A DNA stretch of 11,337 bases from Candidatus Kerfeldbacteria bacterium (GTDB lineage: Bacteria > Patescibacteriota > Patescibacteriia > Veblenbacterales > UBA10138): NCBI GenBank assembly GCA_016234305.1, contig JACRFM010000078.1, forward strand, positions 1 to 11,337. The letters are read 5' to 3'. Below, piece by piece: positions 1-4,567 of the stretch. The position numbers and the translations under genes were made by a program. Numbering within the stretch: position 1 is the first letter of the stretch; the number at the start of each line of letters is the position of its first letter. The notes under the pieces are model-generated. The model was not told the origin of the DNA, did no database searches, and saw only the letters and a list, made by a program, of their open reading frames with translations.

Positions 1-123
1 AGCTTTAACTGGCTCAATAATAACCGCCGGATCGACCGCTTCATGGAAAAGAAAACATCTACTTATCAAGGTTTCTGTTATTTGATGTTTGTTAAATATT
101 ACCTTAAGAAATTGGTTAAATGA
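1..123 (+). CDS. 3' end of an unidentified protein gene (partial)
   Basis: The + strand is open in frame 1 from the window edge to a TGA at 121-123, giving 40 C-terminal residues. The peptide is rich in Arg, Lys and aromatic residues (motifs FNWL, RRIDRFMEKK, YLMFVKYYLKKL) and reads like the basic, amphipathic C-terminus of a real protein. I do not recognise the family; a membrane-associated enzyme such as a glycosyltransferase would be a guess. The gene would converge on the NDK-like gene, whose stop lies 14 bp away, and I see no terminator hairpin between them. The opposite strand is also open here (44 codons, no ATG), so the assignment is not certain. I prefer + because this frame ends in a natural stop in a tidy convergent arrangement. 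Confidence 0.5.
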   Translation, partial: SFNWLNNNRRIDRFMEKKTSTYQGFCYLMFVKYYLKKLVK

Positions 124-137
124 GTTTTGCAACCATC

Positions 138-560
138 TCAAAATATTTTAAGGTCTCTTTTGGCCTCGCTTTTGTTACGCGAGTGGTGTATGGCGTTCCG
201 CCAGAAAATATAACTGCGGTTAATCCTTTTGCCCCGTTTACCGCCAAGTAACGCCCGAAGGGTATCAGGTTCGCATTTTCTCGGATTGGTCCACTGGCCG
301 CAAACGGCGACTAAACGTAATATAGCTGACTTGCCTTCTACTATTCCAATTTCCACTGTTTTGTTCAATAAATAATTCATAGTAGCCTCGCGGATGGACT
401 TTTTGTGACGTAAATTATCATAAAATCTATCAATCATTTTTTGAGTAAGTCGAATTTTTTTACTACTGACAATCCTAAACCCGGCCCGAAGCAAGACATT
501 CTTAACTTTTCTAGAATGCTTCATGGCATCAGGCTTAATAATAAAGACTGACTGTTCCAT
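138..560 (-). CDS. Nucleoside-diphosphate kinase-like protein
   Basis: NDK moves the gamma phosphate of an NTP onto NDPs through a phosphohistidine, balancing nucleotide pools in the cytoplasm. The 140-residue length fits the family. Visible family features are the N-terminal FIIKPDAM strand (about residues 6-13), GFRIVSSKKIRLT (27-39), the EGKSAILRL strand (78-86), the G-x-W-N-P loop (88-92) where normal enzymes have G-x-T-N-P, PDTLR in place of PGTIR, and NAIHHS near residues 122-127. H125 aligns with the catalytic histidine of the usual NxxHGSD motif. The loop before it (GGKRGKRINRSYIF) is unusually basic, and HGSD is HHSR, so this is a divergent member; kinase activity is likely but not certain. 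The ATG at 560 has an AAGG ribosome-binding site about 9 nt upstream. It has its own promoter, and the stop is TGA. Confidence 0.8.
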   Translation of the reverse strand: MEQSVFIIKPDAMKHSRKVKNVLLRAGFRIVSSKKIRLTQKMIDRFYDNLRHKKSIREATMNYLLNKTVEIGIVEGKSAILRLVAVCGQWTNPRKCEPDTLRALLGGKRGKRINRSYIFWRNAIHHSRNKSEAKRDLKIF

Positions 561-591
561 TTTTAAATAACCTTTTTGTTCTTAACATCCA

Positions 592-620
592 ACTTTAAAC
601 TATTTTCTAAATTTTGTCAA
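592..620 (-). promoter_or_regulatory. Sigma70-type promoter of the NDK-like gene
   Basis: Reading the minus strand, a perfect TTGACA (-35, 620-615) is followed by 17 nt and then TAAAGT (-10, 597-592, four of six consensus bases). Transcription should start near 585, about 25 nt before the ATG at 560. It is back to back with the promoter of the 698-1138 gene, and both use the same -10 hexamer. Confidence 0.65.
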
Positions 621-629
621 CCGCTATAC

Positions 630-658
630 TTGAATTAATAAGCAATCTATGCTAAAGT
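630..658 (+). promoter_or_regulatory. Sigma70-type promoter of the 698-1138 gene
   Basis: TTGAAT (630-635), a 17-nt spacer and TAAAGT (653-658), with a TG one base before the -10 box (650-651), as in extended -10 promoters. Transcription would start near 665, roughly 30 nt before the ATG at 698. The -35 boxes of the two divergent promoters are only 9 bp apart. Confidence 0.55.
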
Positions 659-697
659 TTGAGCAAACAAATCTAAAACAAATAAAGGATATTAACA

Positions 698-1138
698 ATG
701 AAAAATATTTTAATTTTAATTCAAGATTTATTAAAGGACAAAGTAACTATTCCTAAACCAATATCTATTAGTGTTAAATACTTTAACATTGAATACCCGC
801 CGGGTGACGACGAAACCCCCAAATGTATATGCGTGGTAGTTGATAAGGGTATAGAAACGTACCTAAATCAATTTAAAAATACACCCGATAAGGTGATGGT
901 GGTTTATAACCGTGCTTTGTCTGGCAACCTTGATGAGTGGTTAACAAATACAATCAAATCAACCTGGCCCAAGGTTAAGGTGTCTATTGAATCGGCCACT
1001 AATATTCAGTCCATAGTCGCGCAGCTGGATTCTGAAAATTTGCAAAATGAATTTGACAATGCAAAAAAATTCACCGATAGCCTAGAAAAGGATAGAATCC
1101 TGACTACTGAAGACCTGAATACACCTTTCAATATATAA
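698..1138 (+). CDS. Hypothetical protein, 146 aa, unknown family
   Basis: I do not recognise this protein. It is acidic-neutral and soluble, with no signal peptide or membrane segment. The pattern suggests a small alpha/beta fold: an N-terminal amphipathic helix (KNILILIQDLLKDK), a strand around SISVKYFNIEY, a loop with PPGDDETPK, a hydrophobic strand CICVVVD, then VMVVYNR, helix LDEWLTNTIKS, strand KVKVSIES and helix IQSIVAQL. The second half loosely recalls a receiver or Rossmann-like domain, but no phosphoacceptor pattern is convincing. The C-terminal 35 residues are polar and probably a helix plus tail. The ATG at 698 has AAAGGA about 9 nt upstream. It is monocistronic, with its own promoter and a strong terminator, and is divergent from the NDK-like gene. 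Confidence 0.75.
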   Translation: MKNILILIQDLLKDKVTIPKPISISVKYFNIEYPPGDDETPKCICVVVDKGIETYLNQFKNTPDKVMVVYNRALSGNLDEWLTNTIKSTWPKVKVSIESATNIQSIVAQLDSENLQNEFDNAKKFTDSLEKDRILTTEDLNTPFNI

Positions 1139-1163
1139 ATCTCCCACAAATTTTGACGACTAA

Positions 1164-1192
1164 AAAGCGTACCAGTAATTTCGGTACGCTTT
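1164..1192. terminator. Bidirectional intrinsic terminator
   Basis: A perfect 10-bp stem (1164-1173 with 1183-1192, core GCGTACC/GGTACGC) closes a 9-nt loop. On + it is followed by ATTCTTAT and ends the 698-1138 gene 25 bp after its stop. On - it is followed by a run of five T and lies 5 bp past the recombinase stop. It serves both convergent units. Confidence 0.8.
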
Positions 1193-1196
1193 ATTC

Positions 1197-2132
1197 TTAT
1201 GTTTTTAACGGATGGAATTTTTTGTGCGTGCTTTCGGCATACTTATCCGAAGCGTGCACATAACGGGTAGTGGTATCAAGCGATTCGTGGCCAAGGAGCA
1301 CTTGTATAGCCGCCGGATTAGCGCCACTTTCGGCCAAATAGGTGGCAAAACCGTGCCTCAGCGAATGGGCTGAAGTTGGTACATTAATACGCAACAATTC
1401 TCGGTACTGTTTAATTTTCATTTGCAAATAGTTAGTGGACAGACGGCGTGAATTTTTGCCGGCATTTTCCCCGCGATAAGGAATAAACAAAGCGGGAATA
1501 TTATCTTGACGTTTGGTTAAATATAAATTGATATATTTTTTAGCACGCTCGGTCAAATAAACAAAACGTTGTTTTTTACCCTTGCCCATAATAAATATCC
1601 GGCCGGTGGCATCAATCTGCGCGCGATTCAAGCTAATGAGTTCCGAGATACGCATACCCGTGGCAAACAAAACCTCCAGCATAGCCCGGTTGCGTAAACC
1701 CACAATTTTATTTTTTTCTAACCAAGTTGGTGACTCAATCAAGCGCACCAGTTCCTTAAGTTCAGCCACCTGCGGATGCTTGCGTTCGGTTTTTACAAGC
1801 TTAACCGCCTCGGGCGGCAGGGGAGTAGGATAATCCATTTCAATTAAGTACTTAAGATAGCGACGCAAAGAAGATAAAAATCTATTAGTTGAAAAACTTG
1901 TTAATTGACCTTGACTTTTTTTGCCAGTTGCCGTCTCACGGTCTCGGGAAGCCAAATAAGCTTTATAGAGTTCCACGATTTTTTTATTAATCTTAGCAAA
2001 ATTTTTCAATTTTAAATCATTAATCAAAAAAAATTCAAACACTTTAAGGTCGCGTTCGTAATTATAAACCGTCTCTTTAGAATAATTATTCACCTGCAAT
2101 GAAAGTAAAAAATCATCAAAGTGGGGCAACAT
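1197..2132 (-). CDS. xerD: Tyrosine recombinase, XerC/XerD type
   Basis: Site-specific DNA recombinase of the phage-integrase family. Xer proteins resolve chromosome dimers at dif by strand exchange through a 3' phosphotyrosine. The 311 residues carry an N-terminal SAM-like core-binding domain (about 5-105) and a C-terminal catalytic domain (about 120-300). All catalytic residues are visible: R161 in ATGMRISEL, K184 in the GKGKKQR beta-hairpin, H256 and R259 in HSLRH, H282 in LGHESL and nucleophile Y291 in TTTRYVH. Length and motif spacing fit XerC/D rather than a long phage integrase. The ATG at 2132 follows the LAGLIDADG stop by 2 nt, with AGGA about 10 nt upstream, so translation is probably coupled. 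I see no dif-like site in the window. A housekeeping Xer is more likely than a mobile-element integrase, but the neighbouring endonuclease gene keeps that open. The symbol is approximate, since xerC versus xerD cannot be settled here. Confidence 0.88.
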   Translation of the reverse strand: MLPHFDDFLLSLQVNNYSKETVYNYERDLKVFEFFLINDLKLKNFAKINKKIVELYKAYLASRDRETATGKKSQGQLTSFSTNRFLSSLRRYLKYLIEMDYPTPLPPEAVKLVKTERKHPQVAELKELVRLIESPTWLEKNKIVGLRNRAMLEVLFATGMRISELISLNRAQIDATGRIFIMGKGKKQRFVYLTERAKKYINLYLTKRQDNIPALFIPYRGENAGKNSRRLSTNYLQMKIKQYRELLRINVPTSAHSLRHGFATYLAESGANPAAIQVLLGHESLDTTTRYVHASDKYAESTHKKFHPLKT

Positions 2133-2134
2133 AT

Positions 2135-2593
2135 TTATTGTCCTGTCTTATTTAAATCCAATAAACGTTGATACAAAGACCTATCGGCTTCACCAAATGA
2201 AGTCGCGCCTCTATGACCACGACCAGTAATCAGTCTAACTTCGTTTCGTCTGGCTAAAAAATCCAAAACGATACGAGCTTGTTCAGACTTAACCCATAAA
2301 TAGGGGAGTATAGCTGTCAAAACGGCCTGCAAATCATTGCTCTGACTAATCATAATTTGATAAGCGTTTTTGAACTTTATATTTTTTCGAGAAAAGTTAT
2401 AAACTCTGCCCACACCCAAAAGTATCTGAATATATTCAATGACCGCTTTATGGGTATTAGTTATTATCAAATAAGGGTGATAACGAGGCGAGCGGGCCGA
2501 GGTTAGTGTTTCTCTTTTTATCTGAAAAGTTAAACCAATATAGCCTTCACCATCAATAAAACCAGCTAACCAGGCCTTGGCTTCATCAGTCAT
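2135..2593 (-). CDS. LAGLIDADG-family homing endonuclease-like protein, free-standing
   Basis: A 152-residue protein with one LAGLIDADG motif: W8-LAGFIDGEG at residues 9-17. E16 holds the place of the metal-binding acid. One-motif members work as homodimers, cleaving long, near-palindromic sites to spread their intron or intein, though some serve as maturases. Later features fit the fold: strand YIGLTF after the motif, HPYLIITNT (about 42-50), VGRVYNFS, AYQIMIS and a helical C-terminus ending LLDLNKTG. No intron or intein host is evident: the gene is not inside another ORF and no group I intron core is seen nearby. It shares a transcript with the recombinase gene 2 nt downstream. Its start is preceded by palindromes that contain a perfect AAGGAGG 19 nt from the ATG, too far for a normal ribosome-binding site. 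Confidence 0.85.
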   Translation of the reverse strand: MTDEAKAWLAGFIDGEGYIGLTFQIKRETLTSARSPRYHPYLIITNTHKAVIEYIQILLGVGRVYNFSRKNIKFKNAYQIMISQSNDLQAVLTAILPYLWVKSEQARIVLDFLARRNEVRLITGRGHRGATSFGEADRSLYQRLLDLNKTGQ

Positions 2594-2600
2594 ACTGTTT

Positions 2601-2689
2601 ATCCGCCTTCGTCCTCCTTAGGAGGACTTCGGCGGATTTCACCGAAGAAATGAAGGATACCTCGGGCGTGAGCCCGTGGAGGCTTCATT
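2601..2689 (-). promoter_or_regulatory. Hairpin-rich leader of the LAGLIDADG gene / palindromic repeat pair
   Basis: Two strong palindromes stand side by side just before the ATG at 2593. The first pairs 2601-2607 with 2631-2637 (ATCCGCC/GGCGGAT) and 2611-2617 with 2621-2627 (GTCCTCC/GGAGGAC), around a 3-nt loop and a symmetric TTC/TTC internal loop. The second pairs 2649-2655 with 2683-2689 (AATGAAG/CTTCATT), then CCTCGGGC with GCCC and GAGG. A weaker GAAAT/ATTTC hairpin (2636-2640 with 2647-2651) bridges them. On the minus strand the first hairpin contains AAGGAGG. It may be a dispersed palindromic repeat inserted upstream of the gene, or a leader that hides the ribosome-binding site; the sequence alone cannot decide. 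Confidence 0.55.
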
Positions 2690-2734
2690 ACAGGGGAGTT
2701 TGGCATATGACCTATATTTGCCTATAGTATAAAT

Positions 2735-2764
2735 AACTGAGCGTTTGGGATATTATACTCAGTT
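2735..2764 (-). promoter_or_regulatory. Possible promoter of the LAGLIDADG-recombinase pair
   Basis: The minus strand has a perfect TATAAT (2757-2752) but only a weak -35 (TTTAGC-like at the right distance). The -10 box lies between the arms of a 7-bp inverted repeat, AACTGAG/CTCAGTT (2735-2741 and 2758-2764), which could be an operator. Transcription from here gives a leader of about 150 nt containing the hairpins at 2601-2689. Confidence 0.35.
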
Positions 2765-2981
2765 TACCATATAAGCTAAAATAAGGCAATAGCCTATAAA
2801 AATCACTGCCCCCGCTACTTTTAATAAATCTTCAATAACTAAAGACATTAAATGGTAACTACTTATTATTATTACTCTATCATTACAAATTAAAATTCTC
2901 TGCTCGTTTCTATACTACACTTTACACTCCTTTAAGCTACTAATTTACCAAATCTGACACTCACTGCTCCGTTTGGTCATT

Positions 2982-3106
2982 TTTGGCTAAAAACCCGGCC
3001 TCGTATAATGCCCTATTTTGATTTCAGGGGTACTTGGATACCTAGAAATTAAATTTAAAAACACCAAATTTTAAATCCTAAAAAATTGCTAAGCCAAAGA
3101 CGAGGC
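2982..3106. other. Pseudoknot-capable segment, possible small structured RNA
   Basis: Two perfect 7-bp complementarities interleave: TTTGGCT (2982-2988) with AGCCAAA (3092-3098), and GCCTCGT (2998-3004) with ACGAGGC (3100-3106). The order A-B-A'-B' is that of a pseudoknot. The enclosed stretch has local hairpins: CCCT/AGGG (3011-3014, 3026-3029), GGTA/TACC (3029-3032, 3039-3042) and an 8-bp ATTTAAAA/TTTTAAAT stem (3053-3060, 3069-3076). The AT-rich hairpins could be chance; the two interleaved 7-mers are less easily dismissed. No promoter was found for either strand. Confidence 0.25.
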
Positions 3107-3140
3107 TTACGCACCTAACCGTCATGGCATATCTATTGAT

Positions 3141-3224
3141 TGTCATACTGAACTAGTTTCAGTATCTCTAATTATTTAAGTCTCTTTAAATACAAATAGA
3201 TCCCAAAACCAGCTCGGGATGACA
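3141..3224. repeat. MITE/REP-like nested palindrome, 84 bp
   Basis: Two 27-bp arms (3141-3167 and 3198-3224) form an inverted repeat with 20 of 27 positions matching, ending in TGTCAT...ATGACA. Each arm is itself a palindrome: the left folds ATACTGAA/TTCAGTAT, the right ATCCC/GGGAT. Several differences between the arms keep pairing within each arm. The ends and layout resemble the widespread bacterial palindromic repeat of the TGTCATCCTGAAC type. It is non-coding and presumably non-autonomous. Confidence 0.65.
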
Positions 3225-3306
3225 ACTCAAACTAAGTCTAGTTTGTAATTAGCTAACTATAAAATGATTAAACATTGACTTTTTATCTTGTGTCGCAAAA
3301 TGTCAA

Positions 3307-3334
3307 TTGAATTTTAAGAAGTAAGAATTATGAA
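3307..3334 (+). promoter_or_regulatory. Candidate promoter of the structured RNA
   Basis: TTGAAT (3307-3312), a 16-nt spacer and TATGAA (3329-3334). The -35 hexamer is the same as that before the 698-1138 gene. Transcription would start near 3341, just before the first hairpin. The boxes are imperfect in an AT-rich region, so the call rests partly on the structured sequence that follows. Confidence 0.4.
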
Positions 3335-3349
3335 TTGGGGAAAATAACC

Positions 3350-3466
3350 ATGCCGCTATGTCGTAGTGTCAGCTACAATGCGGCACCCGCGCGAACGTCC
3401 GACGAGTCCGTGCTGTGGTGGTTTGTGCAGCCACCTGCCAAAGCTAATGTTTTAGACAACTTCTAG
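3350..3466 (+). CDS. Possible 38-aa small ORF inside the structured RNA
   Basis: ATG at 3350, TAG at 3464-3466. A GGGGA stretch 8-12 nt upstream could bind ribosomes. The peptide begins MPLCRSVSYN, has a WWF aromatic patch near the middle and ends AKANVLDNF. I know no match. The frame covers a GC-rich structured segment where open frames arise easily, so it may be fortuitous. If real, the RNA would be a dual-function transcript or a leader. Confidence 0.2.
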   Translation: MPLCRSVSYNAAPARTSDESVLWWFVQPPAKANVLDNF

Positions 3467-3622
3467 CTATTAAATATTAGTACTGTAGTTTTATAGCAAT
3501 CAGTTAATTAGGCAGGCTAGCGGCGGGCAGGTAGGATTCGGCAGTGAGCGCGGGTAGCATTGTCTGACACGAAGACCTATGCGGCGACTCTTCCGCCACT
3601 TCTCTGGTTACCTCGTGTAACC

Positions 3623-3642
3623 ACCCCGCTGGCCAGCGGGGT
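3623..3642. repeat. Perfect 20-nt GC-rich palindrome
   Basis: ACCCCGCTGG is followed at once by its reverse complement. A related element with core CCCCCG...CGGGGG lies at the serS/alr junction (7211-7229). It is not followed by a T run on either strand, so it is not a standard terminator. It is probably a hairpin of the candidate RNA or a copy of a small palindromic repeat. Confidence 0.6.
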
Positions 3643-3670
3643 AAGAGCGAAGCTTTTAGAAACAGCAAAG

Positions 3671-3706
3671 AAAAATCTACTTCTTAAAAGTATAAGAAGC
3701 TTTTTT
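3671..3706. terminator. Bidirectional terminator-like hairpin at the end of ftsQ
   Basis: A 7-bp stem CTTCTTA/TAAGAAG (3680-3686, 3693-3699) has a 6-nt loop. On + it is followed by C and six T (3701-3706), which would end the candidate RNA. On - it is followed by TAGATTTTT, where TAG is the ftsQ stop (3679-3677), so it could also end the long minus-strand operon. The stem is AT-rich, hence only moderately convincing. Confidence 0.45.
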
Positions 3707-4567
3707 AATAAAACGTACATCAATATATTGAATGCGGTTAATGTCGCCTTTAATTTTTTCTTCCAATAAGCGTTTTAAAACCTGCATTTGTTTAATCAGG
3801 TCTTCCTCAGCCGAAACTTGCACGTACCAATCGTCCGGCGTGTAAACATTTACCGTGGGTAAGGATTTAACATCTACCACTACGCGTTCTATTTTGTATT
3901 TATCTATGTTGCCAGACCAGGCAGTCGGCAAATTCTGTAATAAATTAATCAGCTGGTCAGTAGCCACTATGTCGCCTAACTTTCTGTCTCCCCCACCCGC
4001 CTCTTCAACCAATAATAAGTTAAAATTGTAAATTTTGGTGTTAGTTAATTCCTGAATAAGGCGGCCAGCTTGATCAACCGCAAAAATTTTACCTTGATTT
4101 TGCCATAAACTAACTATATTACCAGGTTGATAATTAACTTTCAAAACGTTAGGCCAGTGACGTTCAAATACCACGTTATTGCTATAAAGTTCACGGCTCA
4201 AAATTTGGCGGGCGGCGGTGGCATTAAAAAAAATTAGATTGGCTTGGGGCAGAATATAAGCGCGGCGAGTTTGGAAAAATTGTTGCAAAGCAGCTTGCAG
4301 TCTACCCTCAGTTTCCCGAAAAGGAATATTGTTAATAACTACATTGCGTATGCGAAATAACGGCGAATAAATAATTATCAGCAAAACCGCCACCACTATT
4401 AAAGGAGACAATTTAAATAACCAGCTAAACCAAACCGGACGACTTGATTTGTGATAAGCTTCAGCTAATTGCTTCATCACCATCGGCTGTTCTCGCCTTT
4501 TTCGGGCATAATCGCGGCGCAAGCTTTTATGCTTACGCTTAGTTGATAAAAACTTTAACGGTACCAT
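3677..4567 (-). CDS. ftsQ: Cell division protein FtsQ/DivIB
   Basis: Bitopic divisome protein that links early and late division proteins and regulates septal peptidoglycan synthesis with FtsB/FtsL. The 296 residues show the family layout: a very basic cytoplasmic tail (1-45, many Lys and Arg), one transmembrane helix (about 50-69, LFKLSPLIVVAVLLIIIYSP), a POTRA domain starting at FRIRNVVINNIP (71-82), then the extracytoplasmic FtsQ/DivIB beta domain, ending with the typical YIDVRF strand (about 283-288) and a short basic tail. No signal cleavage is expected. The start at 4567 overlaps the end of ddl by 13 bp, which suggests translational coupling. alr-ddl-ftsQ is a classic cell-wall and division neighbourhood. 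It is the last gene of the operon; ftsZ and ftsA do not follow. Confidence 0.85.
   Translation of the reverse strand: MVPLKFLSTKRKHKSLRRDYARKRREQPMVMKQLAEAYHKSSRPVWFSWLFKLSPLIVVAVLLIIIYSPLFRIRNVVINNIPFRETEGRLQAALQQFFQTRRAYILPQANLIFFNATAARQILSRELYSNNVVFERHWPNVLKVNYQPGNIVSLWQNQGKIFAVDQAGRLIQELTNTKIYNFNLLLVEEAGGGDRKLGDIVATDQLINLLQNLPTAWSGNIDKYKIERVVVDVKSLPTVNVYTPDDWYVQVSAEEDLIKQMQVLKRLLEEKIKGDINRIQYIDVRFIKKASYTFKK

Larger units (their letters stand above)
2690..3340. other. Long AT-rich intergenic region
   Basis: No plausible protein gene is present on either strand in this stretch of about 650 bp. It is strongly AT-rich (3241-3300 is 25 percent GC). It holds the possible minus-strand promoter, a segment able to form a pseudoknot (2982-3106), the MITE-like repeat (3141-3224) and the + strand promoter-like boxes before the structured RNA. 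At 3274-3307 there is also an inverted pair ATTGAC/GTCAAT with 22 bp between. I see nothing recognisable in the rest, notably 2790-2980. Confidence 0.7.
3341..3706 (+). ncRNA. Candidate structured non-coding RNA, unknown family
   Basis: About 365 nt between a promoter-like pair and a terminator-like hairpin. GC is 63 percent in 3361-3420 and 67 percent in 3581-3640, against 25 percent in 3241-3300. Nested long-range helices are visible: 3383-3392 with 3548-3558 (10 bp, one bulged A), enclosing 3431-3439 with 3526-3535 (9 bp, one bulged A), enclosing 3443-3448 with 3507-3513 and the hairpin 3466-3474/3489-3497. A 5' hairpin pairs 3351-3356 with 3380-3385 and competes slightly with the first helix. 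Four hairpins follow in tandem: 3562-3576, 3582-3596, 3606-3622 and the perfect palindrome 3623-3642. I looked for hallmarks of RNase P RNA, tmRNA, SRP RNA, 6S, hammerhead and common riboswitches and found none. The size resembles tmRNA or RNase P RNA, so a very divergent member cannot be excluded. Orientation is inferred from the flanking signals. Confidence 0.5.

Noticed and set aside
1..132. Minus-strand open frame of 44 codons running off the left edge, ending in a protein-like stretch (FHEAVDPAVIIEPVKA)
   Set aside because: It has no ATG (only TTG) and no convincing ribosome-binding site. The + frame over the same bases ends in a natural stop convergent with the NDK-like gene. Kept as the alternative.
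3274..3307. TTGACT on + and TTGACA on - as further promoter -35 boxes
   Set aside because: Neither has an acceptable -10 hexamer at 16-18 nt.
2590..3680. CRISPR array, tRNA genes or a group I intron core near the LAGLIDADG gene
   Set aside because: No regularly spaced direct repeats, no GGTTCRA T-loop with a matching cloverleaf, and no recognisable P-Q-R-S core.
3341..3706. tmRNA, RNase P RNA, SRP RNA or hammerhead ribozyme identity for the structured region
   Set aside because: Size and a short internal ORF recall tmRNA, but the GGxUUCGAC 5' motif, the T-arm and CCA end are absent. The RNase P GAGGAAAGUCC and ACAGAA boxes are absent; a GGUAAGAGCG match at 3640-3649 is isolated. GACGAGTCCGTG at 3401-3412 resembles part of a hammerhead core, but there is no GAAA strand or cleavage-site helix.
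3560..3769. + strand frame of 69 codons starting at TTG near the end of the structured region
   Set aside because: It runs through the tandem hairpins and terminator into the antisense of ftsQ, with no ribosome-binding site.
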